DNA of 43,125 bases from Blastocladiella britannica (taxonomy: Eukaryota; Blastocladiomycota; Blastocladiomycetes; Blastocladiales; Blastocladiaceae): positions 1-43,125 of the forward strand of contig MU624601.1 in the NCBI GenBank assembly GCA_025349905.2, in the 5' to 3' direction. The notes below the pieces were generated by a model. The model did not search any database. It was not told where the DNA came from and saw only the letters and a program-made list of their open reading frames with translations. Each line of letters starts with the position of its first letter. The first letter of the stretch is position 1. Both the position numbers and the translations under genes were made by a program. Positions 33,705 through 42,854 of the stretch are shown here, piece by piece.

Positions 33705-34346
33705 ATGTACAACCCCACCCTCGTCCTCGTTGCACTCGCCCTGACGCAGTGCGCGACGGCCCACTACATGCTCACCATCCCGCCGACGCGCGGCATGATT
33801 GAGGAGCAAGAGCCGACCGCCCCGTGCGGCAACTTTAACAAGGTCCAGAGCCCGCGCACGCCGTGGCCGATTGGTACGGGCATTTCTTCATTTCTACTAC
33901 CTCAGTACGGAATAATAACGAGCACAATAACAGGCTTGGACCTCAAGATTGTGGCCTTCCACCCGAACGCCAACTTTACCACGTACCTGTCGCTCAAAGA
34001 GGCGCCATCGGCCGTGGGGGACTTCCAGCCCATCTCCAACATTTTCCTCGGAAACATTGGCAACCACACGGTCCCGTATCCCCTGACGGCCATTCCGGCC
34101 AACTCGGCGACGGCGCTGGGCGTGCAGCCCGATGGCTCCAGCCTGGTGGGCAAGTCGGGGACCATCATGACCATCTACGATGCGGGAGACGGCGTGCTGT
34201 ATCAGTGCGGTGACGTGACGTTCCAGGCCTCTGGTAATAACACTGGCGCGCCGCCGTCGTCGTCGCAGGGGTCGGGTGCGTCTACGTCGGCTCGTGTTGG
34301 AGCCGCGGGTATTATTGTCGCAGCCGCTGCTGTTTTTGCTTTGTGA
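33705..34346 (+). CDS. X325/BIM1-like GPI-anchored copper-binding protein, 2 exons
   Basis: Exons 33705-33873 and 33934-34346 give 193 aa; the 60-bp intron is in frame and has no stop, so the naive ORF is 20 residues too long. The signal peptide (1-19, ends ATA) leaves His20 as the N-terminal residue of the mature protein, followed by YMLTIPPTRG and PCGNF. An N-terminal His (histidine brace) and the P-x-x-RG...CG pattern match the X325/BIM1 family, related in fold to lytic polysaccharide monooxygenases. Family members bind copper, and Cryptococcus Bim1 works with CTR1 in copper acquisition. Other features: AFHPNANF (possible second ligand), N-glycosylation sites NFT, NHT and NNT, one Cys pair (Cys41 with QCGDV), a Ser/Gly stalk and a C-terminal hydrophobic tail for a GPI anchor. 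It lies directly before the CTR transporter. Confidence 0.82.
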   Translation: MYNPTLVLVALALTQCATAHYMLTIPPTRGMIEEQEPTAPCGNFNKVQSPRTPWPIGTGISSFLLPQYGIITSTITGLDLKIVAFHPNANFTTYLSLKEAPSAVGDFQPISNIFLGNIGNHTVPYPLTAIPANSATALGVQPDGSSLVGKSGTIMTIYDAGDGVLYQCGDVTFQASGNNTGAPPSSSQGSGASTSARVGAAGIIVAAAAVFAL

Positions 34347-34869
34347 TTTCTTCCTGCTACATTATTCAATCGAAAGAGAAGCATTTTTTTCATCCATATT
34401 TTCTTCATTTTAAATGACGCACGCGGGCGCAAAATCGCGCACTTGTTTTAAACTCGCGCCACAGCACGAGGTGCGCTGTTTTTTGTTTCCATTTTTCTTG
34501 AGTCCAAAACCGCGCTTCCTCTCTCTCGATCAATCCTTTTTAACCAACAAGACCCCAATACGACCACGACCATAGCCACCACGGCCGTACCTCGCCCGCC
34601 GTCGGCTAATTGCCATTTCAGCCGCCTTTGATGTCACCCGACCGCAGCAAAAAGCCACTTTTCGATACCATTTTGCTGAGCTGAGCTGAGCGCAGTCGAA
34701 TGGTTTGCTGGGCAAAAAAAAAACAATATATAGGGATGGGAGCACCATCAACCCCTCCGATATCCTTGGCGTCGCTGCTAACATTTATTTGGTTGCATTA
34801 TTTTCATTATTTTTTTTTTCAAGTATTGGCTCCCTCTCTCCACACTCGACCACAAAGAATAAGAAAAAC
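34347..34869. other. Intergenic region and promoter of the CTR gene
   Basis: 523 bp between the X325-like gene and CTR. It contains the X325 3' end, AT-rich sequence, then a GC-rich block and a promoter-like segment: TTTGCTG at 34672-34678 and 34704-34710, its reverse complement CAGCAAA at 34645-34651, and ATATATAG at about 34727. See the separate entry. Confidence 0.6.
34645..34732 (+). promoter_or_regulatory. Triple TTTGCTG motif plus TATA-like element upstream of CTR
   Basis: Three copies of TTTGCTG, two direct (34672-34678 and 34704-34710, 32 bp apart) and one inverted (34645-34651), within 66 bp. ATTTTGCTGA, centred on the second copy, fits the S. pombe Cuf1 copper-signalling element as I recall it (D[T/A]DDHGCTGD); the other copies fit only its core. 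A TATA-like ATATATAG follows. The adjacent GAGCTGAGCTGAGC is a short repeat. Transcription-factor identity is inferred, not shown. Confidence 0.45.
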
Positions 34870-36207
34870 ATGTCCCCACTCGTACCCCTCCTTTTACTTG
34901 TCCTGGTCGCTACTCTGGCCACGGCCCAGTCCCTCCCCGACCGCGCTGCACTCACCAGCTTTTGCACTCCCTCCACTTCCAACAAGTACGGCGCCTGCAC
35001 GCTCCTCCTGCGTGGCGGGTGCCAGCAAGACACCACCAAACCCTACTGCTCGACACCCTCGCTGCTAGCAGCACTGTGCACTTTCGACAACCCGCCGGAC
35101 GCCGCCGCTAACCTGTGCACGCCATACTCGGCGTACTGCGCTGCCAACCCGAGCGCATGCACGGGAACCAGCAACAGCGTGTGGCCCGGGTGGTCCAACT
35201 CGACCGTATATCAGAACCAGATCCGTCGCATGTGCGGCGTGCACAACATGGACGGGTGTGGGATCTGTGCCAAACCCGCGGCCCAGGGTCTGTCGACGGC
35301 GGTAGCAGACCTGGACCCGTGCGACTCGCTCGCGACCTACGTGTCCATGTGCAAGTCGATGCCCGACATGTCCATGTGCGGCGCGCCGTGGAAGGCCATG
35401 TGCCAAGGGCTGCCCAACTCTGTGTCGGCGTTTCCCAACATTTGCAGCGCGGCGGCGCTGACGGGTAGTACGGCCACTGCACCCGTGACCTCGGCCGACG
35501 GATCCAACGTCTCGGCACCTGGCGCTGGCGGCAGTAGCAGCAGTGGGTTATCTGGGGCTGACACGACCGGATTCGTCGATATTCCGCCCATGCGCATGTA
35601 CTTTCACCAGGACATCAACGACCTGCTCCTGTTCAAGTCGTGGGTCACGGTCACGGCCGGCCAGTACTGGGGCGTCACCGTCGGCATGTTTGCGTTCTCG
35701 TTTGGGTACTTTGCGTACGGCGCGGCCCTGCGCAAGTTTGTGACGCCGCGCGTGAACCGCGGGCTAGCCGAGATTGACACGCTGCTGGCGTCGCCGTCGC
35801 TGCATCGGTCGGCGTCGTCTGTCATGCTGGCCGCCGGTGCTGTTGCTGCTGGCGCCGCCACCACTTCTATCCCTGCTCACCTTAAAGGTGTTTCACGCAT
35901 CGGCCTCCGCGCACGCCGTGAGGCGCTCGTGTTTGCACGTGCATTTACCAAGACGGTCGAGCTGGCGTGGTCGTACCTGCTGATGCTGGCCATCATGTCG
36001 TTCAACTACGGGTGGTTTGCTGCATTCTTGCTTGGCGCGCTAGTGGGCAATGTCGCGTTTAACCGTGCGCCGGGCCATTTCCCAGTGAACGATTCGGTCA
36101 AGCACCAGGGCGACAATGGAAGCAGCACTGGGACCTCGCTGGTCGAGCCGGCGGCGGTGCAGCACGACGAGGAAAAGCATTTGGTCGAGCAGCCTACCTG
36201 CTGCTAA
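34870..36207 (+). CDS. CTR-family copper transporter with large Cys-rich ectodomain
   Basis: 445 aa without introns. ATG 34870 is the first that yields a signal peptide (MSPLVPLLLLVLVATLATA); the longer open frame upstream starts in non-coding-looking DNA. The extracellular part (~20-230) has 16 cysteines and a Met/Cys stretch (SMCKSMPDMSMCG), then a Ser/Gly linker and the CTR entry motif MRMYFH. Transmembrane helix 1 begins at QYWGVTVGMFAFSFGYFAYG. Helix 2 has the M-x3-M copper motif (MLAIM) and helix 3 a G-x3-G pair (GALVG). The protein ends in Cys-Cys, a likely cytosolic copper-delivery site. CTR trimers import Cu(I). The Cys-rich ectodomain is larger than in yeast or animal CTRs. It converges on the b5 reductase gene with a 43-bp gap. 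Confidence 0.92.
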   Translation: MSPLVPLLLLVLVATLATAQSLPDRAALTSFCTPSTSNKYGACTLLLRGGCQQDTTKPYCSTPSLLAALCTFDNPPDAAANLCTPYSAYCAANPSACTGTSNSVWPGWSNSTVYQNQIRRMCGVHNMDGCGICAKPAAQGLSTAVADLDPCDSLATYVSMCKSMPDMSMCGAPWKAMCQGLPNSVSAFPNICSAAALTGSTATAPVTSADGSNVSAPGAGGSSSSGLSGADTTGFVDIPPMRMYFHQDINDLLLFKSWVTVTAGQYWGVTVGMFAFSFGYFAYGAALRKFVTPRVNRGLAEIDTLLASPSLHRSASSVMLAAGAVAAGAATTSIPAHLKGVSRIGLRARREALVFARAFTKTVELAWSYLLMLAIMSFNYGWFAAFLLGALVGNVAFNRAPGHFPVNDSVKHQGDNGSSTGTSLVEPAAVQHDEEKHLVEQPTCC

Positions 36208-36250
36208 TAGGGTTGTTTTTCATTCAACAAAAAAATACATATATCACAAG

Positions 36251-37098
36251 TTACATGTAACAGAACCACATGCCCTCGGGGTACCCGATCTCGACCAGCG
36301 TCTTTTTGATGATCTGGCACATTTTCCAGGGGCCGCAAATGATGATGCGCAAGTTGTCGCCCGGGGGAGGAAGCTCGCGCTTGAATACCTCGGCCGACAT
36401 GTAGCCAGTGCCGTACGATGGGTTGCCCTTGGGCCATGCATCGTTGGGCTTAAGAAATAAATGGATTAGCCTTAACATACCAAAAAAAAAAAAAAGGAAA
36501 ATGAATAACATACGTGGTCCACAGTCAGGTACAGCTTCAAGTTCTCGTGCTCGCGGGCCTTCTCCTCCAACACGTCACGGTACACGAGCTCCTCGGGCGC
36601 AGCGGCGCCATACATGAGCTTGACCTGCAAGTCGGCCCGCTCATGGAACAGCACCGACCGAATGACCTGAATCATGGGCGAAATACCCGTCCCGCCGGCA
36701 ACCAGCACAATGTGGTCCACGCCATTGCCAGTGCGAGCGTCCTGGGTGGCGCTGAGCCCGAGATCGGGGAACGTGGTGCCCAAGGGACCCTTGAACTCGA
36801 GAGAGTCGAGCCCGGGCACCAGCGAGTCAATGTGCTGGGCCATCCCGCCGGCATCGTCGGTCTTGATGAGCAGGTCAATATGGCCCGGGTCGTCGGCGCG
36901 CGAAATGGGCGAGTAGTAGCGAACAAGGGGCTCGTTGTGGATCGTGGCCCGGACGGCCACGTACTGGCCAACGTCGAGGCCGGTCGAGTGGTGGGGCGAG
37001 GGAAGGGAAAATCGGAACAGCTTGATGGCGCCGCCAACCTTGGTCACCGAACGGAGTTGCAGGGCCGTGAATGCGTCCGGGACGAGGGCTGTTGTCAT
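36251..37098 (-). CDS. NADH-cytochrome b5 reductase, 2 exons
   Basis: Exons 37098-36514 and 36448-36251 with a 65-bp intron (phase 0) give 260 aa. FAD-binding signature RYYSPIS (60-66), a GGMAQH loop (84-89; the canonical G-K-M-S has Ala here), NADH-binding GGTGISPM (135-142) and the C-terminal CGPWKM motif are all present. It passes electrons from NADH to cytochrome b5 or a similar acceptor. There is no N-terminal membrane anchor, unlike Cbr1/Mcr1, so it may be soluble. It lies 49 bp after the fumarate reductase stop on the same strand; such reductases are fused to fumarate reductases in some protists. Confidence 0.92.
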
Positions 37099-37147
37099 TG
37101 TTTGATTTCATGAGATAAAAGCACATTTCATTTCATAGGGTTTTCGA

Positions 37148-39062
37148 CTACAGGCGGGCCGTGGCGATCCGACGCGCCAGCCATGCGATCGCTGCTGCAA
37201 GAACAACGCCCATCACAATAAGCGAAAGAGCAGAGTCATTGACAAATGGTGGCGATCCAGCGTCGTCGCCGGCGCCAGTGGAAAAGGAGGGAAAGTGCGC
37301 CGTACCTGGGAGACCCGCGTGTTGAGTGACAGCGGCAGCACGAGCGCCAGCAATGCGGCCAAACACAACGCATTCGAGGAGCGAGTTTCCAGCCAGGCGG
37401 TTCTTACCATGCACGCCTGTGTTGTAATGGTGAGGGGACGACTCCTAAATGAATAAAGATAAACATACCACCAGTGACCTCGCCGGCGGCAAAGAGGCCA
37501 GGGGCAGGGGCACCTGACTCGACTTCACCAACAGCAGTGAGCAAGTCTGCGGTTGACGAGAAACGCTTGCGAAGTACTTCCGCCGCTGCATTAATCTTGA
37601 TGCCGCCCATAGTGTAGTGGATCGCGGGCGTGATCGCGCACACGTGGTACGCCTCGTCAGCGGCGGCCGTGAACTTGACGGGGAACACCGTCTTGCCGTG
37701 CGCGTCGGCGGACGCACCCTCGGCCGCGGCCGTGTACGCCAGCAGCGTGTCCTTGACCCCAGCCTCGGTGGCCTTGGGCGCAATCACGCCTTGGGTCATG
37801 CCAGAGTTGAGCAGCGCCGCGAGCTCCGCAGGTCCCGTAGCTTTGCGGAAGAATCCGCGCGACGCGTAAAACCCAATGGTGGCGGGATCAAACGCGTCCA
37901 CTGCGGCCTGGTTGAGCACCATGAACGCTCCGGCGCGCGGCCACTTGGACGACTTGTCGTTGACGTCGAACGAGGAGTCAATCACGCCGTCGATCGCCTG
38001 CTGCGAGTGCTTGAGAATGTCGGCCACCACGGCCGCGCGGGTGCCCAGCTCGTTGGTGAACCGCGACCCGGTACCGGTCGACAACAGCACGCCGCCGTGG
38101 CCACGGAGCGCCTCGGGCGCCAAAAACACCGTCGGGGCGTCCGGGTGCGCCGGGTCCACAAACCCGGTCGGGTGCAGCTGCACCTGGTCCATGTCAGTGA
38201 GATCAATGCTGAGGTTGCGCGTGATCTTGATGCCATCTCCTGCTGCCCACGGGCCGTTGGTTGTCGGAAAGTGGGCGATATGGGCCGCGTGCGCGTGAAG
38301 GAGCTCTGAATCGGCCGAGAATCTGCCATGTTGTTTTTATGGGTCCTCTGGAATTGAAAAATAGAGAGATAGGGAGCATACCCGCCCGTGGTCAGGACGA
38401 CAGCGTCGGCGCGGTACTCGACGGCAGAGCCGTCGGCAGTGTGCACGCCACGGATTCCAACCACATGGCCGTCCTTTTCAATCAGCTCCATGACGCGAGT
38501 CTGAGTGACAATCCGGAACGACCCAAACTTTTCGTTGGTCTTGGCCGCGATCTCGGCGTCAATGTACGCGCGCAGGACCTTGACTGTTCCAATTTTAAGG
38601 TTAATTTCTGATTCTTTTTTGGCAAGGATAAAAAAACGGACTGATATCCCACCCAACTGGCGCCGGCTTCCCGTCCGGCCGCGGCGACTCGCGGTGCGTC
38701 CGCGGGACCGAGTGTCCGCCGCACTGCGAGACCGAGTCGAGCGTGATTCCGAACGTCTCGAGCCACGCATGCGCGTCGTGCGCGTTGGCCGCCAGCGTGT
38801 GCACCAGCACCGGCCGTGACCGCCCGCCACCCGACTTGATGGTGTCAGCCGTGAACGCATCGGCAGAGTCGGCGATCGACCGGGCAACCTGCGCGGGAGT
38901 CTGCACCGAGTTCATGCCCGACGTGGCCTTGGCCGAGTTGCCGCCCAGGTTCTTTTCCTTGTCGACAATGAGCACCGCCGATCCGCGCCGGTACGCCTCG
39001 ATGGCTGCCGAGAGACCTGCAAGGCCGCCACCGACAATGAGCGTGTTGATTTCGTCGGACAT
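37148..39062 (-). CDS. OSM1-type FAD fumarate reductase with C-terminal tail anchor, 4 exons
   Basis: Exons 39062-38642, 38583-38382, 38322-37469 and 37416-37148 give 581 aa; introns 58, 59 and 52 bp. The N-terminus has the FAD dinucleotide fold VGGGLAGLSAAIEA, then GGNSAKATSGMN. Later blocks are PVGWDIIKVLRAY, VVLTTGGFSADSELL, HFPTTNGPWAAGDG, DQVQLHPTGFVDP and RGHGGVLL. These are the soluble eukaryotic fumarate reductase (Osm1/Frd1) motifs, reducing fumarate to succinate to reoxidise flavin, important under oxygen limitation. The last ~25 residues (LSLIVMGVVLAAAIAWLARR) form one hydrophobic helix, a tail anchor not found in yeast Osm1/Frd1 as I know them, suggesting ER or mitochondrial outer membrane. 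There is no heme-b5 domain. The downstream b5 reductase may donate electrons. Confidence 0.93.
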
Positions 39063-39234
39063 TTGTTTTCTTTGTATATTCGTTAAAATTGGTCTTGTTG
39101 GAGGGTACGCGAAGAGGAAGAAGAGCTCTGCGGGGACTCTTTATTGGAATTGTGGATGGCAGGCACTTTGCACGGCCTTTGAGATTTCGAATAAGGTTTT
39201 CTATTGAGTTTCTTCTGACACATCGCCTGGGAAA
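39063..39234. other. Gap between FRD start and SPRY gene 3' end
   Basis: 172 bp, AT-rich. It holds the SPRY gene's 3' end and the fumarate reductase promoter; no gene seen. Confidence 0.5.
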
Positions 39235-40164
39235 TTACACAGGACTGTACGCAGGGAGCGCCTCCACCGAGTACCCGCTTGCGGAGCCACTGGCACAGAA
39301 CGGTGCGGTCCCGAAATTTGCCTCCAAGACGCACGGTCCATCGGCGCCAATGCTCGGGTACACTACCTCGACGTCCTTGGGAATGGCCACAATGAGGTTG
39401 AGCAGCTTGCCATCGACGGTGAACGTCACCTTGCGCGATCGGGTATCGATCTCGACCCCGATCACTGATCCGGCCACGAGCTTGTTGTTGTTGTTGTTGT
39501 TGCCGCGTCCGGAAATGGTCAAAGGAGAAGTGCGCGATGAATGGCGCAGCGAGAGCACCCCATGCTCGGAATCCAGCGCGACCGACCACAGATACGTGCC
39601 TGGAAGGCAGCAAGTGGTGATGGGCCGCGATCCGAGCCCAACGGCCACGCGAGTTTCCTCGGGCACGGCGCGCCCGCCGCGCAACCGTGATCCAAGGGCC
39701 GCAACCGTCACTTCAAAGTAAATGAGAGGTGCCACCGACATGCCCGAGTCGCCCAGCGCGAGCATGGGAGCAGGTAAGCTTGTTTGCACCAGCGCCTTGA
39801 CTGGGAATGGGTCTGCGATGTCCGGCGGGTAGAATTGGACACTTGTTCCTGCTTGGTCCACGTGCACGCTCGGCGATTGGTTGCTGTTGTGGAAGGTCCA
39901 TGCTCTTGGATCGGCCATGCATTCGATTTGCTGCTGGGTTGGTGTGAAATCGGCCGTCCGGATCCGTGCAGTGGCCGCGTCGGAGCTTGTTGGCGCGGGT
40001 GTAGAGCATGTTCGTGCCACTGCAACTCCGCCTGCCGCGAGCAATGCCAGGAAAATGATGGCGGGAATGAGCGTCTGGGGTTGATGCGCGTATACGCACA
40101 CCATCACGAGCAGCACGCATGCGATCCCGAGTACGGTAGCGAGGAGGAGGGTTGTTTGCTTCAT
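39235..40164 (-). CDS. Membrane-anchored SPRY-domain protein (SSH4/EAR1-like)
   Basis: 309 aa, single exon. The ATG at 40164 is the first in frame (the longer ORF opens at a TTG). Two N-terminal hydrophobic segments (LLATVLGIACVLLVMVCVY and IPAIIFLALLAAGGVAVA) form the membrane anchor. A SPRY fold follows: IYFEVTVAALGSR, VAVGLGSRP, GVEIDTRSRKVTFTVDGKLL, YPSIGADGPCVLEANFG. Yeast Ssh4/Ear1 have the same membrane-plus-SPRY layout and recruit the ubiquitin ligase Rsp5 for sorting of membrane proteins to the vacuole. I see no clear PPxY motif here (the end is PAYSPV), so an Rsp5 link is not shown. An Asn repeat (TTG/CAA run at 39482-39502) sits in a loop. Confidence 0.83.
   Translation of the reverse strand: MKQTTLLLATVLGIACVLLVMVCVYAHQPQTLIPAIIFLALLAAGGVAVARTCSTPAPTSSDAATARIRTADFTPTQQQIECMADPRAWTFHNSNQSPSVHVDQAGTSVQFYPPDIADPFPVKALVQTSLPAPMLALGDSGMSVAPLIYFEVTVAALGSRLRGGRAVPEETRVAVGLGSRPITTCCLPGTYLWSVALDSEHGVLSLRHSSRTSPLTISGRGNNNNNNKLVAGSVIGVEIDTRSRKVTFTVDGKLLNLIVAIPKDVEVVYPSIGADGPCVLEANFGTAPFCASGSASGYSVEALPAYSPV
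39482..39502. repeat. TTG/CAA microsatellite (poly-Asn in the SPRY protein)
   Basis: Six to seven tandem TTG triplets, read on the minus strand as six Asn in a SPRY loop. Confidence 0.85.
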
Positions 40165-40433
40165 TTTGTTTTTGGTGATTGCTTGGGTAGTTGGCAATTT
40201 GCGGCCGAGATGGGGCCAACCGCGGCCCTTTAATACCTATCCAAAGGCCATCGGGACGCGGGATGCGGCCGTGCCAAGGAGGAAGATCCTGCGGGCCGTG
40301 GGTCTCCGATCCCTCCCATTCTTATGCAGATCTGCGGAGTATGACGCGTTTCAAATGCGCTTAAACAGTCATGGACCAAGTTCAAGTCGCGATCAAACAA
40401 AGAGTGAGTAGACCAATTTATTATTCAACGACT

Positions 40434-42755
40434 TCACCCGCTCGGAGCTGCGACCAGCGGCATCACAAGCCCTACAATGCGCGACACCACCCGGCGCGCT
40501 TCCTCTGCCTCGGCACTATGCTCCAGAGCGTCCAGGTCCGCTACGAGCATGCACGCTTCGTCGTGCGGCAGAGCCATCTCGCCAATCAGCGCGCGGAGGT
40601 AGTTGACCTCGATAAGCGTCAGCCTGTATTTACATGTTATGTTAGTCAGTCCGCCTGGCAGTGAAAAAAAAAAGATAGTACCCGAGCCGAACACTTTCGT
40701 CGCCGTCGGCGCGACTGACGGCCCAAAGAGCACGCACAAACCGCCGGCGGGCAGTGTGAGCGCCGCCCGACACGCGCGACCCGACCCATCCTGACACCCC
40801 GCGCACGGCCACCCACGCGAGCATGGCGGTTGGCAGCAGCGCGAGCATAGCAAAGTTGAGTTCGTTGGACTTGAGCAGCTTGTCGAGTGCGGCCATTGCG
40901 AGCTCGAGGTCCACTTTGGATTTCTGCACCTGGATCAGCATCAGCGTGACCAGCTCGCCCGCGACGGCGCTGCGGACGGGTGCCATGACCCCACGCTCGT
41001 AGTCGCGCATGACGGGTCCCAAGTCGCCGTCACGCACACCGGCACGCACCACCGCAAGCGACTCGGGCGACGCCGCTGACCCGGCCGCATCGTGCCGGCG
41101 CGCGTACTCGACGACCATGCGTTCCAGCGACTCCAAGTCCGCGGCGACGCTGCGCGCACCCACCACCGCCAGCCGGTGCTCGCGGTGCCGCACCGTCTCA
41201 TACACTTGCACTGCCGGGGCCACCAGCCAGTCGCGCACCGCGTTGCGCACAAACGCCGCCGCTGACCGCGCCGCGGCCGTGGCCGAGACTGCCAGGTCGC
41301 GCAACGACTGCTGGTCACCGACCGCTACCGTCAGCGCAACCACGCCAACAGTCACCGGCAACCACGTGCGCACGAGCCAGCCGGGACGTGCGTGCGCGGC
41401 CACCAGCGACTGATCGCGCTCGGCCGCGGGCTCGAGCGACGACGCCAGTGACAGCAGCCGCGAGAGCGTTTCGGACGCCGACAGCGGCGACGGCGACCGC
41501 CGCGTGGACACGTGGTGTCGCGTAGGCGACGTCGGCGACATAAAGTGTTCCTCCTCATCACTGTCATCGTTCTTGTTGTTGATATCGCTGTTGTTGCCAC
41601 CGATCGAACCACGAGCCACTGTTGCGTCCAATGGCAGAAGCGCGCGCTCAAGAACGCGCACCATACCCCCGACGGTCGCCGCCAGCGCGTCCATGGAGGA
41701 ACTGGCAACCTCGTCCCGGGTCACGACGCGAGGCGCCTCGAGCGTGTGCGCGTACAGCGTGCCAATGACGCGCGCCGCCGATTTCTCGGCCGCTTCCAGG
41801 GCGTTCAAGTGCGCGGTGATCTCATCAGCAGCGCGTCGCAGGGGCAGTGCCAGCGGGGACACGGCATTGATGCGTACCGCCGCCAGCGTGTCGGCAAACG
41901 ACATGGGTCGCCCGAGCGACTGCAGCGTCGACAGCGGCGACGCGAGGGTCAGGAACGATGTGCGCGAAAACAAGCGGCGGAGCGGCGAAGTCGGCAGCAT
42001 GTGTCGCCACGGGTTGCGGTCGGGCGACAGGGCCGGAAGGCGCAGGGGCAAGGCTTTTGTTTATTATATGGTCAGCATGGACTTACATGGACTGAGACAA
42101 AAGGAGCTTAGGACGCACTCATGGCAAGGTACCACGCCGGCGACACCTCGCGCCACCACTCGGCCTCACAGCGCACCAGCAGCGCACTGCGGACCGAGGC
42201 ATTCAGCTGCTGGGCAAACACTGCCGCCGCGGCCTTGGCCAGGTACAGCCATGTAAGCGCCTCGAACTCGGCGTACAGGGCCGATTCAGTGGGATCGTGG
42301 TGCTCGTTAGTATCGTCATCATCTTCATCGTGTCTGCCATGGCGGCCTCCGTGCTCTGGGGCCGTGCGAAACGTGGCCACTGACGGCTTGTGCAAGAGAT
42401 GTGCCGCCGCTGCCGCACCGGCGGTGGCGGAGCCCAAGTCGATCGAGTCGCGAGGCGGCCGCACCGACAAGTGGTTGGTCAGTGACGCGTGCAGAGAGTC
42501 GGCAAGCACCTCGGGCGCGACATCTGCCGGTGGCGAAGCCGTGATTCGGTCCAGCTCAGCCCGCAGGTGGTCAATGGCGCTTGTCAGGTTGATTTGCCAT
42601 GGCGTCGTCATCGAGCTGCTCTCAGCGGTGGTAGCTGTAGTCACGGCAACAGCACCATGCGCCGGCAATGGGCGGGCTGCGAGTGTGGCGGCATCGCCAA
42701 TACGAGCATCGATGGCTCTGGTGGCCGTGTCCACAAACGAGTTTCGCGGTGGCAT
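40434..42755 (-). CDS. NCA2: NCA2-like mitochondrial protein, 3 exons
   Basis: Exons 42755-42119, 42053-40682 and 40623-40434 give 732 aa; introns 65 and 58 bp. The hallmark block is near residue 582: LIQVQKSKVDLELAMAALD, then KLLKSNELNFAMLALLPTAM, leading into a hydrophobic helix. This is the NCA2 signature. Yeast Nca2 is a mitochondrial membrane protein that helps control expression of the mitochondrial ATP6/ATP8 mRNA. The last exon (GLTLIEVNYLRALIG, ending VMPLVAAPSG) belongs to the same domain. N-terminal and central regions have low-complexity Asp/Asn and Ser linkers. An upstream Pro/Arg/Ser stretch after exon 1 has a basic character. Confidence rests on the motif, not a search. Confidence 0.83.
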
Positions 42756-42854
42756 TCAATAAAATTTTTTGTTGATTTTATTGACTTTTTCGTGAAAAAT
42801 GAAACAAAACAAAGTCGGCGCCAAATTTTGCCAACTTCCCACGAATCCGCACAA
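42756..42854. other. Short intergenic spacer
   Basis: 99 bp between the NCA2 start and the 3' end of the edge gene; AT-rich, with a run of AAAT/TTTT. No gene. Confidence 0.4.

Noticed and set aside
34705..34869. Earlier start of the CTR gene
   Set aside because: The upstream in-frame part is AT-rich non-coding-like sequence and lacks a signal peptide; ATG 34870 gives one.
37098..37147. Single fused FRD-b5R gene
   Set aside because: The FRD frame ends at TAG 37148 and b5R has its own ATG at 37098 with no intron that joins them cleanly; treated as two genes, with fusion or read-through left as a finding.
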